Shown here in pieces: positions 13,939-21,369 of a DNA stretch of 22,008 nucleotides; position 1 is the first letter of the stretch; every line of letters begins with the position of its first letter. The notes under the pieces were generated by a model. That model worked only from the letters and a program-made list of their open reading frames with translations, did no database searches and was not told the DNA's origin. The translations under genes were made by a program, and so were the position numbers. Origin of the DNA: HO2-45-28 sp964412115 (lineage in GTDB: Bacteria > Patescibacteriota > Minisyncoccia > HO2-45-28); the NCBI GenBank assembly GCA_964412115.1, contig CAYPMM010000014.1, positions 1-22,008 of the forward strand. The letters are read 5' to 3'.

Positions 13939-14832
13939 ATGAATTCTGGGTCAAATAAAAAGATGGTGGTCATCGTTGGCCCAACGGCATCGGGAAAATC
14001 GGCGCTTGGGGTGCTACTTGCCAAAAAACTGAACGGCGAGATAATTTCGGCCGATTCCCGCCAAGTATACAAAGGCCTTAATTTGGCCTCGGGTAAAATA
14101 ACCGTAAGTGAGATGGCAGGTATCCCCCACCATTGCCTGGATTTGGTGTCTCCGAAAACCGTATTCAGCGCCGAAAACTATGCCAAATGCGCAAAAAAAG
14201 CCATTAAGGATATTTATAAACGGGGAAAAACTCCGATAATAGCCGGCGGAACTGGTTTTTATATAGATATCGCCCTTGGCCGAATGGAAACAGCGGGTGT
14301 CGCTCCTGACTGGAAATTGCGAAAAATACTTGAGAAAAAAACCGCGGAAACTCTTTTTAAAATACTTAAAAGACTTGCTCCCGCGCGCGCAAAAACGGTT
14401 GAACACCAAAACAAACGCCGGCTTATCCGCGCGATAGAAATCGCAAAAACCAAACAAGTCAAATCAAAACCGGTTAGTACGATATATCGTACTAATCAGA
14501 TTTTATGGGTTGGTGTAAAGATTAAACCGGAAGAATTGAGAAAAAAAATAAATAAACGCTTAGAAAAACGCTTAAAGGCGGGAATGATAAATGAAATAAA
14601 AAAACTGCGTGAACAAGGAGTGAGTTGGAAACGGCTTGATGATTTGGGTCTGGAACCGCGCTGGATTTCAAGATATTTGCGCGGTCAAATTTCAAAAGAA
14701 GAAATGGTTTCAAAATTACAAACCGCCATCTGGCGCTACTCCCGCCGCCAAATGACCTGGTTTCGCCGCAATAAAAACATCCGATGGATTAAAACGCTAA
14801 GGGAGGCCAAAAAATTACTTAAGAAGTTTTAA
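13939..14832 (+). CDS. miaA: tRNA dimethylallyltransferase
   Basis: MiaA adds a dimethylallyl group to A37 of tRNAs that read UNN codons, the counterpart of TrmD's work at G37. The 297-residue protein has the P-loop GPTASGKS (14-21), ISADSRQVYKGL with the conserved DSRQVY, PHHCLDLVSP (with F-AENY after it), PIIAGGTGFYI, and KRRLIRAIEI; the C-terminal WRYSRRQMTWFRR matches the family's TRxYAKRQxTWFR. A perfect 22-bp palindrome (14474-14495) lies inside the gene and encodes STIYRT in the linker before ILWVGV, a variable spot in the family. The 3' end overlaps gatB by 18 nt on the opposite strand. No Shine-Dalgarno sequence. Confidence 0.96.
   Translation: MNSGSNKKMVVIVGPTASGKSALGVLLAKKLNGEIISADSRQVYKGLNLASGKITVSEMAGIPHHCLDLVSPKTVFSAENYAKCAKKAIKDIYKRGKTPIIAGGTGFYIDIALGRMETAGVAPDWKLRKILEKKTAETLFKILKRLAPARAKTVEHQNKRRLIRAIEIAKTKQVKSKPVSTIYRTNQILWVGVKIKPEELRKKINKRLEKRLKAGMINEIKKLREQGVSWKRLDDLGLEPRWISRYLRGQISKEEMVSKLQTAIWRYSRRQMTWFRRNKNIRWIKTLREAKKLLKKF
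14474..14495. repeat. Perfect 22-bp palindrome inside miaA
   Basis: The half-site TTAGTACGATA is followed directly by its reverse complement TATCGTACTAA. A related copy (20 of 22 matching) lies at 1394-1415 in the glycoside hydrolase gene, where one arm is imperfect. Confidence 0.7.
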
Positions 14833-16254
14833 AAGCGTTTCACGAGCAGTTTCGGGGTTAGCGCTTCCTTTTGTTTCTTTCATTACTTGGCCGACTAAAA
14901 ATTGCAGAGCGTTTTCTTTACCTGACTTGAAATCACTTATGGCCTGGGGATTGCCGGCAATAACTTTTTTGGCAACTTCTTCAAGAGCATTTTCGTTTGA
15001 AATTTGCGCAAGTCCCCTATCGCGAACAATATCCGACGGGTCGCCCCCCTCCTCAACCAAGACGCGCAAAATATCCTTTGCCGCGCGGGACGAAATGATG
15101 TTTTCCAGAATCATCTTAATAATTTCAGCGAAATTTTCTGGAGTCAGCAAAAGTTCACCCCACGGGAGATCTTTTTCTTTAACCAATCCCTGCAGGTCGG
15201 ATGTAAGATAGTTAAAAGTAAGTTTCGTTGCTTCTTTTTTATCTTTTTCACCACTCCACTCCAAAAGCTCAGAAACCGCCTTTTCAAAATAGTCGGATAT
15301 CGCTTTATCTAGAACGAGCGTATACGCTTCGCTTTTTTCAAGCATGTATTCTTTTTCAAAACGTTTTCGTTTGTGGCTCGGTAATTCGGGTAATGAAAGT
15401 TTCAAAATATCGGGATTCAATTCGGTGTCTTCATAAACTTTAAGCGGCGGTAAATCCGGCTCTGGAAAGTATCTATAATCGTGGGATTCCTCTTTTTTTC
15501 TTTGCAAAACCGTCTTTTGCTTCGCGTCGTCCCACCCGCGTGTTTCGTGTTCAACTTTTTTACCGTCTTTTAACATCTTTTCCTGGCGCCCAAGCTCGTG
15601 GTCAATGGCACGGCGCAAAGCGTTAAAAGAGTTTATGTTTTTCAGCTCGACTTTCGTGCCCATATTCAACGAAACGTTGGCTTCAAGGCGCATCTGTCCT
15701 TTTTCCATGTCGGCATCCGACACTCCCAATGTTTTGAAAATAAGCCGTAATTCTTCGGCAAATTCGCTTGCCTCTTTGGCGGAATTAATATCAGGTTCGG
15801 TCACCAGCTCCATTAAAGGAACGCCGGCGCGGTTAAAATCGACCAGAGCCGAATCTTTTTCATGAATCAAACGTCCGGTATCCTCTTCCAAATGCGCTCT
15901 TCTTATTCTTACCTTTTTGCCCGATGACGGCAAAATCAATTCCCCGCTCTCAACCAAAGGGCGGGCATATTGAGAAATTTGATAGCCCTTCGGCAAGTCG
16001 GGATAAAAATAATTTTTTCGTTCAAATTGAGAATATTCGGCGATTTTTCCGCCAATAGACAAGCCGACCAGAACAACCTTTTTTACGGCCTCTTTGTTAA
16101 TTACCGGAAGCGTGCCCGGATGACCCATACAAACAGGACAAACATTAGTATTGGGATGAGTTTCGGCCGGGTCGTTTAAAGACTCGCAGAACATCTTGGT
16201 TTTGGTGTTCAATTCGGCATGTATTTCAAGCCCGATGGTTGGTTGATATTCCAT
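14815..16254 (-). CDS. gatB: Aspartyl/glutamyl-tRNA amidotransferase subunit B
   Basis: GatB is the kinase/transamidase subunit of GatCAB, which converts Glu-tRNA-Gln and Asp-tRNA-Asn to the amides. The 479-residue protein has the standard length and start (MEYQPTIGLEIHAELNTKTK). Motifs include NVCPVCMGHPGTLPVIN with two of the zinc-site cysteines, ERKNYFYPDLPKGYQISQY, and DFNRAGVPLMELVTEPDI. The helical and YqeY-like tail domain covers about 330-479 and ends QFLVGQVMKETKGSANPETA, which contacts the tRNA elbow. gatA and gatC are not adjacent. It is divergent from efp with only 23 nt between start codons, and its 3' end overlaps miaA by 18 nt. It seems leaderless. Confidence 0.97.
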   Translation of the reverse strand: MEYQPTIGLEIHAELNTKTKMFCESLNDPAETHPNTNVCPVCMGHPGTLPVINKEAVKKVVLVGLSIGGKIAEYSQFERKNYFYPDLPKGYQISQYARPLVESGELILPSSGKKVRIRRAHLEEDTGRLIHEKDSALVDFNRAGVPLMELVTEPDINSAKEASEFAEELRLIFKTLGVSDADMEKGQMRLEANVSLNMGTKVELKNINSFNALRRAIDHELGRQEKMLKDGKKVEHETRGWDDAKQKTVLQRKKEESHDYRYFPEPDLPPLKVYEDTELNPDILKLSLPELPSHKRKRFEKEYMLEKSEAYTLVLDKAISDYFEKAVSELLEWSGEKDKKEATKLTFNYLTSDLQGLVKEKDLPWGELLLTPENFAEIIKMILENIISSRAAKDILRVLVEEGGDPSDIVRDRGLAQISNENALEEVAKKVIAGNPQAISDFKSGKENALQFLVGQVMKETKGSANPETARETLLKLLK

Positions 16255-16271
16255 AAAATCTATTATAAAAT
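16243..16271 (+). promoter_or_regulatory. efp promoter, -35 inside gatB
   Basis: TTGATA (16243-16248) and TAAAAT (16266-16271) are 17 nt apart. The -35 lies in the first codons of gatB, and the -10 ends 6 nt before the efp ATG, predicting a leaderless mRNA. Confidence 0.7.
16262..16267 (-). promoter_or_regulatory. gatB -10 element overlapping the efp -10
   Basis: A perfect TATAAT (16267-16262) ends 7 nt before ATG 16254 on the minus strand and overlaps the efp -10 by two bases. The -35 would lie inside efp and is poor. Confidence 0.6.
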
Positions 16272-16277
16272 ACCAAA

Positions 16278-16847
16278 ATGCTTTCGTATACAGACTTATT
16301 AAAAGGCGTCTTTTTTGTTATGGACGGCGAACCGTATGAAGTGCTGGAGTCGCAATTTTTGCGCATGCAGCAAAGAAAGCCAGTCATCCAGGGAAAAATA
16401 AGAAATCTTATAACCGGCAAGATAACTCCGCGCAGTTTTCACCAAAACGAATCTTTTCGTGAAGCCGAGATAGAAAAAGAACAAATGAAATTTTTATTTT
16501 CACACCGCGGGATTTATACGTTTAGCGACCCGTCAAATTCATCTAAAAGAACGGCCTTAAATGAAGAGCAGGCGGGCGAAACCGCCAAGTTTCTGAAGCC
16601 GAATCTTGAGGTAACTTTCAAAAAATTCGGCGACAAATTAATCGGCATGGATATGCCGATAAAAATTGACTATATCGTAAAAAACGCCCCTCCGGCCGAC
16701 AAGGGGAACACCGCCCAAGGCGGTTCAAAAGAAGTAGAACTTGAAAACGGGCTTAAAATTCAGGCTCCTCTTTTCATCGGCGAGGGTGACGCGATTAGGA
16801 TAAACACCCAGACCGGACAATACACGGAACGGGTTGAAAAAAAATAG
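16278..16847 (+). CDS. efp: Elongation factor P
   Basis: EF-P binds between the P and E sites and rescues ribosomes stalled on proline runs. The 189-residue protein has the normal length and three beta-barrel domains: an N-terminal KOW-like domain (about 1-65), a middle OB domain (about 66-130) and a C-terminal OB domain with KEVELENGLKIQAPLFIGEG and DAIRINTQTGQYTERV. The tip loop is MQQRKPVIQ with Lys34, the position that is modified in E. coli, but the usual PGKG flank is missing. No epmA, epmB or earP is in the window, so a modification cannot be inferred. It ends in TAG. It lies upstream of ftsH with an 82-nt gap. Confidence 0.95.
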   Translation: MLSYTDLLKGVFFVMDGEPYEVLESQFLRMQQRKPVIQGKIRNLITGKITPRSFHQNESFREAEIEKEQMKFLFSHRGIYTFSDPSNSSKRTALNEEQAGETAKFLKPNLEVTFKKFGDKLIGMDMPIKIDYIVKNAPPADKGNTAQGGSKEVELENGLKIQAPLFIGEGDAIRINTQTGQYTERVEKK

Positions 16848-16884
16848 AAAATTCCAAAATCTTCAAAAACACGGCAAGCTGTGA

Positions 16885-16890
16885 TATAGT
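16885..16890 (+). promoter_or_regulatory. Possible ftsH promoter -10
   Basis: TATAGT preceded by GA lies 39 nt before the ftsH ATG; TTCAAA (16862-16867) is a weak -35 at 17 nt. A GAGG Shine-Dalgarno sequence (16917-16920) lies 9 nt before the ATG at 16930. Confidence 0.4.
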
Positions 16891-16929
16891 ACAAATGAAG
16901 AGGCTGTTTGAAAAAAGAGGGCTGTTTCC

Positions 16930-18750
16930 ATGCCGAACGGACCGCCAAATGGCCCGCCTGAAAACAAACGAGGATTATTTAACATCCGCCTTCTTTTGGT
17001 TTTTCTGTTCGCTTATGTGGCGCTTTCCCTATTTAGAGCCGGGATGTCCGGAGTTTCGGAAGATGTTTTTTGGCAAGCCGTTACGGACGGCAAAATCGTA
17101 AGCGTCCAGATAAAAGAAAAAAGCGGCGAAATCTACGGCTATGAAAAAAACGGAAAGGAGCATAACACCAAGGTTTTGACCGCCGAACTGTCGGGCGCCG
17201 CTAAGACTTTGCGCCAGAAAAACATCCGCGTCCAAATCATTGGGGATGGTTTTTTGGACCATCTCCTTGCTTGGCTGCCGATGATGCTGATTTTCTTTTT
17301 TTCTCTCTTCATGATGAGACGGGCGCTTTCGGGAATAACCGGCAACAGCTCCGGCAATCCATTTAATTTTATCAAATCCAAGGTTGGACCTGCCGGCGAA
17401 AAGGCGTTAAAAACTCGTTTTAAAGACGTGGCCGGAGTGGACGAAGCAAAAGCCGAACTTGAAGAAATTATAGAATTTTTGAGAAATCCGGACAAATTCA
17501 CGCGCCTTGGCGCGAAAATTCCCAAGGGCATCCTTCTGGTCGGACCTCCCGGATGCGGAAAAACCCTGATAGCCCGCGCCGTTGCCGGCGAAGCGGATGT
17601 CCCATTTTTCACCACAAGCGGATCGGGTTTCGTCGAAATGTTCGTGGGAGTTGGAGCCGGACGGGTGCGCGACCTTTTTGAACAAGGAAGACAAAACAGG
17701 CCATGCGTGATTTTTATTGATGAAATTGACGCCGTGGGCCGGCATCGCGGAGCTGGATTGGGAGGAGGCAACGACGAAAGAGAGCAGACACTCAATCAGA
17801 TTTTGGTGGAAATGGACGGTTTTGAAGAAAACTCCGGCATAATAGTGATGGCCGCTACCAACCGTTCAGACACCCTTGACCCCGCCTTAATACGGCCGGG
17901 AAGGTTTGACCGGCAAGTGGTGGTTCCTTTGCCGGACAGAAAAGGGCGCGAAGAAATTCTAAAAGTCCATACCAAATTAATTCCTTTGGCCGAAAATGTT
18001 GATATCGCGGTCATTGCCAGAGGAACACCCCATTTTTCCGGCGCCGATATTGCCAATCTCGTAAATGAAGCAGCACTATTTGCCGCAAAAACGGGTAAAA
18101 ACGCTGTTGAACACGAGGACTTTGAAAAAGCCAGAGATAAGATTATCGCCGGAACCGAACGGCGTATTGAAATGACAAAAGTTGAGCTTACGCAAGTAGC
18201 ATATCATGAAGGCGGACACGCTCTCGTCGCGTGGGCTACTCCGAAAAGCGATCCGGTACATCGTGTCTCGATAATTTCCCGCGGACTTGCTTTAGGATAT
18301 ACCATGCAGCTTCCGCAAAAAGACGAATATTTGCGGGACAAAGAAAAGTTAACGGCTATAATTACGGTCCTTCTCGGAGGAAGAGCGGCGGAAGAAGTGA
18401 TGCTGAATATTCAGACTTCCGGCGCTAAAAACGATTTGGAGCGCGCGAACGCTATCGCCCGCGAGATGGTTTGCGGTCTTGGAATGTCCGAAACTTTGGG
18501 CCTTTTAACAACCAAGGAAAGCAACGGCCACGTTTTTATAGGCAAAGAAATTCTTTCGCGCGAGAAAAATTCGGAAGCCACGGCCGCCAAAGCCGATGAA
18601 GAAATCAAAAAAATTTTGGAAAACTGCATGCGGCAGGCTAAATGTATTTTAGAAAAAAATCGCGAGAAAATGGAAAGATTGGTTGAAGCCCTTCTTGAAA
18701 AAGAAACAATTGAATCCGGCGAGATTCAAAAAATACTCAGCGATAGTTAG
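16930..18750 (+). CDS. ftsH: ATP-dependent zinc metalloprotease FtsH
   Basis: FtsH is a hexameric membrane protease that extracts and degrades misfolded membrane proteins and short-lived regulators. The 606-residue protein has two transmembrane segments (about 16-36 and 112-129) around a short outer domain. The AAA+ domain has Walker A GPPGCGKT (205-212), the pore motif MFVGVGA, Walker B IFIDEIDAVG, the second region of homology and RPGRFDR. The protease has HEGGH (426-430, an HEXXH site) and the third zinc ligand Asp502 in SGAKND. The N-terminus is proline- and glycine-rich (MPNGPPNGPPENK). It follows efp, has its own likely promoter, and its last 4 nt overlap mutM tail to tail. Confidence 0.97.
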   Translation: MPNGPPNGPPENKRGLFNIRLLLVFLFAYVALSLFRAGMSGVSEDVFWQAVTDGKIVSVQIKEKSGEIYGYEKNGKEHNTKVLTAELSGAAKTLRQKNIRVQIIGDGFLDHLLAWLPMMLIFFFSLFMMRRALSGITGNSSGNPFNFIKSKVGPAGEKALKTRFKDVAGVDEAKAELEEIIEFLRNPDKFTRLGAKIPKGILLVGPPGCGKTLIARAVAGEADVPFFTTSGSGFVEMFVGVGAGRVRDLFEQGRQNRPCVIFIDEIDAVGRHRGAGLGGGNDEREQTLNQILVEMDGFEENSGIIVMAATNRSDTLDPALIRPGRFDRQVVVPLPDRKGREEILKVHTKLIPLAENVDIAVIARGTPHFSGADIANLVNEAALFAAKTGKNAVEHEDFEKARDKIIAGTERRIEMTKVELTQVAYHEGGHALVAWATPKSDPVHRVSIISRGLALGYTMQLPQKDEYLRDKEKLTAIITVLLGGRAAEEVMLNIQTSGAKNDLERANAIAREMVCGLGMSETLGLLTTKESNGHVFIGKEILSREKNSEATAAKADEEIKKILENCMRQAKCILEKNREKMERLVEALLEKETIESGEIQKILSDS

Positions 18751-19601
18751 AACCCCTGGCTTTTACGGCGAGGGGTTTTTGTTTGGCATTTGGGACAAAC
18801 CGAGCTCGAGCGCCCGGCAACTTTGATTTTAACGGCCGTAAATCCGCATCGCGGACAGCGGGCTTGGCCGTATATTTTAAAACGATTTTGATAACCGCCC
18901 GTTTCATTGTCCGGATGCCCCCAGTCGCGCATGCTCGTCCCGCCGGCTTTTAAAATTTCATTTATTATCTTTTTTAAATTCCCGTAAAGCCTGATGATAT
19001 CGCGGGCGCGGAGATTCTGGACTTTTTCTTTCGGATGGATTTTTGAAAACCACAGCGCTTCGTCGGCAATTATGTTGCCTATGCCGGAAAAAACGTCCTG
19101 GCGCAGCAAAACCGCTTTTATCGCGCCTGTCCGATATAATAATCTTTTTTTGAATTCTAAATAAGAGACGCCGAGCATGTCCGGACCTAAAGAGGAAAGA
19201 TACTTGTTTTCAAAAAGTTTTTCGGGCGAGTCGTACCAAACGATTCCAAAACGGCGCGGGTCTTTAAAACGAAGCTCCCGGCCGTCTTTAAAACCGGCTA
19301 TAAATCTGACCGATTTATCAACAGGTTCTTTTTTTACAACAACAAGAAGCCGGCCGGACATTTTTAAGTGAAAAGCCATGATTCTCGGCTGATGGCCGCC
19401 TAAATCAATGAAGATGACCTTGCCTTTACGCCAAATACGTTCTATTTTCCTGCCGATTACGTCTTTTTTAACGATTTGAGCGCTTATGTGCGAACGAAAC
19501 TGCTTCGGCGATAAAAATTTAAAATAAGCGAGCTTTCGGCCGATCAATCCGCTTTTTTCCAGTTTTCGCGCGGTTATTTCAACCTCAGGAAGTTCGGGCA
19601 T
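18747..19601 (-). CDS. mutM: Formamidopyrimidine-DNA glycosylase
   Basis: MutM (Fpg) removes 8-oxoguanine and formamidopyrimidines and nicks the strand by beta,delta-elimination. The 284-residue protein begins MPELPEVEI with Pro2, the nucleophile, and Glu3. Further residues are the lysine in RKGKVIF (about 61), HLKMSGRL, DPRRFG, the helix-two-turn-helix with GIGNIIADEALW, and a C-terminal Cys4 zinc finger (CPRCG, then CPKCQ). All key residues are present. Its start overlaps the end of the MFS gene by 17 nt, so the two are co-transcribed. Its 3' end carries, on the other strand, the ftsH terminator. Confidence 0.96.
   Translation of the reverse strand: MPELPEVEITARKLEKSGLIGRKLAYFKFLSPKQFRSHISAQIVKKDVIGRKIERIWRKGKVIFIDLGGHQPRIMAFHLKMSGRLLVVVKKEPVDKSVRFIAGFKDGRELRFKDPRRFGIVWYDSPEKLFENKYLSSLGPDMLGVSYLEFKKRLLYRTGAIKAVLLRQDVFSGIGNIIADEALWFSKIHPKEKVQNLRARDIIRLYGNLKKIINEILKAGGTSMRDWGHPDNETGGYQNRFKIYGQARCPRCGFTAVKIKVAGRSSSVCPKCQTKTPRRKSQGF
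18751..18780 (+). terminator. ftsH terminator inside the mutM 3' end
   Basis: AACCCCT (18751-18757) pairs with AGGGGTT (18771-18777), followed by a run of T. The loop is 13 bases. The hairpin begins at the ftsH stop and is read on the other strand as the last codons of mutM. Confidence 0.65.
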
Positions 19602-20805
19602 CTTTGAATACTTCTTTTACAGCCGTGGTGTGGGTCAAATTTGCCGCCAAATAAAGAAAAGAAATAAGGCCGGCTAAAATAAAACTCGTGTAAAAAAAGA
19701 CATTGTGCTCAAGATGGATTGACAAAAACATAAGCACGGCGAAAAATGGGACGCGCGCAATATTATAAAGCAGCTCACGGCTCAAAATAAAAGAGCTGGC
19801 CGACGGCAGAGTGCGCGCCAATTTGTAATACTGGCTGGACCACGCAACCATTAAGGAACTGCCCGCGGTATGGTTGGTAATTTGGTTTAAAGCCACCGTA
19901 AGAGGAGTTCTTGAAAAAATTTTTAAAAACCACACTGCGACTATTATCAATCCCGACCAAGTGATAACCCTCCTTCTGCGTCCGGCATCAGCTACAAATC
20001 CTATAATAAAAGTTATAACAGCGCCTCCCAAAAGACCGGCCGAGATTATCCCTCCCAATTTTTCTATGCTTCCGAGAACGACAAACATAAAGATCGGCCA
20101 GACAACCGCCCCGACCATTACCTCCATGGCATGTCCCGCTCCGGAAACGGTAAAGGGCGCGAGTTCCTTGTGTTTAAGATAAAACCAAACCGATCTTATC
20201 GAGACATCCGGCGAAACAGGGTGTCTTTTGAAAAAAAACAGGGGTAAAACCGAAAGAAGAAGCAGTCCGGTGCTCAAAGTGAAAACCTTTGAAAATCCGG
20301 CCGTGGCGATGATAAAACCGCCCAAAAAAGGCGCGCCAAGCCTCACAAGAGACGTTATCATGTACCTGGCGCCTATTTCCCGGCCCAAAGCGTCTCCGTC
20401 AGCCGCCCCGCTGAAGTCAATGTGATAGCCGGTATTAAAAAACAGCGACGAAAACGCGCTAAAAATAGGTAAAACATAAAACAAAAAAGGGATTTGCGGC
20501 AAAAATTTCAATCCGAAAAAATAGATGGAAATGAAAGGTATGCTCGCAAGCATCAAAAGCTTGTCGTCAAACCTCCTGATAACAGGCATAAAAACCAGAG
20601 CACCCAAAACAAAAAATAATGAAAGTAATAAATAAAAAAACAATATCCTCCACAGGGGCTCGCCCAGCTCCCAAAGATAAATCGGAATAAAAATACCCGC
20701 AAGGCCGGTAGCGAATTCAATGATGCTCAAAGTAAAATGCAAGGCGTCAACTTCTTTGTTGCGAAAAAATTCAAAATGCTCAAAACCGGTATGAAATATT
20801 TTCAT
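19585..20805 (-). CDS. Major facilitator superfamily transporter
   Basis: The 406-residue protein is hydrophobic throughout, with about 11-12 predicted membrane segments and an intervening loop near 210-235 (KRHPVSPDVSIRS, then WFYLKHKEL) that divides two six-helix halves, as in MFS carriers. The short basic loop RRFDD (about 78-82) lies where the family's motif A loop is expected, and FVADAGRRRRV repeats the pattern in the second half. No substrate signature is recognised. The N-terminus (MKIFHTGFEHFEFFRNKEVD) is cytoplasmic and has no signal peptide. It precedes mutM with a 17-nt overlap and so shares its transcript. A drug/metabolite exporter or nutrient importer is equally possible. Confidence 0.8.
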   Translation of the reverse strand: MKIFHTGFEHFEFFRNKEVDALHFTLSIIEFATGLAGIFIPIYLWELGEPLWRILFFYLLLSLFFVLGALVFMPVIRRFDDKLLMLASIPFISIYFFGLKFLPQIPFLFYVLPIFSAFSSLFFNTGYHIDFSGAADGDALGREIGARYMITSLVRLGAPFLGGFIIATAGFSKVFTLSTGLLLLSVLPLFFFKRHPVSPDVSIRSVWFYLKHKELAPFTVSGAGHAMEVMVGAVVWPIFMFVVLGSIEKLGGIISAGLLGGAVITFIIGFVADAGRRRRVITWSGLIIVAVWFLKIFSRTPLTVALNQITNHTAGSSLMVAWSSQYYKLARTLPSASSFILSRELLYNIARVPFFAVLMFLSIHLEHNVFFYTSFILAGLISFLYLAANLTHTTAVKEVFKDARTS

Positions 20806-20883
20806 ATGTTAAATAAATACTAACATTTTTAGCGTTTTATACCACATGACACCTTTTGATTTTTCAATAACCAACCGCAGGCC

Positions 20884-20947
20884 TGCCTGCCGGTAGGCAA
20901 GGATTTTCGTTATTTCCCGCCCAAAGACGGATCCGCCGGAGGCGGAT
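20884..20947. repeat. Two short GC-rich palindromes in an AT-rich gap
   Basis: TGCCTGCCGGTAGGCA (20884-20899) is a palindrome with one mismatched pair. ATCCGCC (20931-20937) and GGCGGAT (20941-20947) are perfect arms around GGA. The remainder of the 288-base gap 20806-21093 holds the promoter of the next plus-strand gene. I recall similar short palindromes scattered between genes of Parcubacteria. Confidence 0.6.
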
Positions 20948-21015
20948 AAGCCATTTTTCAAATTATGCATATATCGAATCGGTCGAAATACTGAAAATAC
21001 CACGGGGATAAAAAC

Positions 21016-21045
21016 TTGACAAATATCATACTTCTGTGCTATACT
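21016..21045 (+). promoter_or_regulatory. Strong promoter of the small zinc-ribbon gene
   Basis: TTGACA (21016-21021) and TATACT (21040-21045) are 18 nt apart. Transcription should start near 21052, giving a leader of about 42 nt with AAGGGGG (21081-21087) 6 nt before the ATG. Confidence 0.8.
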
Positions 21046-21093
21046 TTAAATAGTTTTTCGGATTAAATCAACCAATCACGAAGGGGGTGCTTT

Positions 21094-21312
21094 ATGAAGA
21101 GGGTCTTAAGTGAAACGTGCGAGGGATGCGGGGGGAAAGGCAGGCAGTTTCTTTTTTTTCGCTGTCTTTACTGCAATGGTAGTGGCAAGATTCACATACC
21201 AGATTTTCTCTCCTCAGCCTGTTTCGACCCCGTTGTGCTGAACGCGAAGAGTGAAATGCGTTCCTGCGGCTTTACTGTGCCAGTTACTTTAATTACATAC
21301 AAGCTTCTCTAA
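21094..21312 (+). CDS. Small DnaJ-type zinc-ribbon protein
   Basis: The 72-residue protein has CEGCGGKG (9-16) and CLYCNGSG (24-31), a pair of CxxCxGxG knuckles like one zinc module of the cysteine-rich domain of DnaJ. There is no J domain, and the remainder (about 33-72) has no recognised feature but two further cysteines. Stand-alone modules of this kind occur in many genomes without known role; binding unfolded protein or RNA is a guess. The gene is a complete small transcription unit with a strong promoter, a strong Shine-Dalgarno sequence and a perfect terminator, which argues that it is real and well expressed. The region after residue 33 is less certain to be conserved. Confidence 0.65.
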   Translation: MKRVLSETCEGCGGKGRQFLFFRCLYCNGSGKIHIPDFLSSACFDPVVLNAKSEMRSCGFTVPVTLITYKLL

Positions 21313-21369
21313 ACCCAAATCTGGGTATAACCGGAAGGCTCTAGTGTGTGTTCACTAGAGCCTTTTTTT
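21313..21369 (+). terminator. Terminator of the zinc-ribbon gene
   Basis: AAGGCTCTAGTG (21335-21346) and CACTAGAGCCTT (21353-21364) form a perfect 12-bp stem with a six-base loop, followed by TTTTT. A small hairpin ACCCA/TGGGT (21313-21326) lies just before it, right after the stop. Confidence 0.92.

Noticed and set aside
16895..17101. A 68-codon plus-strand frame overlapping the ftsH start
   Set aside because: It lies in another frame of ftsH, resembles nothing known, and its ATG is only 4 nt from the -10, too close to be transcribed intact.
20809..21003. A 64-codon minus-strand frame in the gap before the zinc-ribbon gene
   Set aside because: It runs through both GC-rich palindromes and the promoter region and shows no protein-like pattern.
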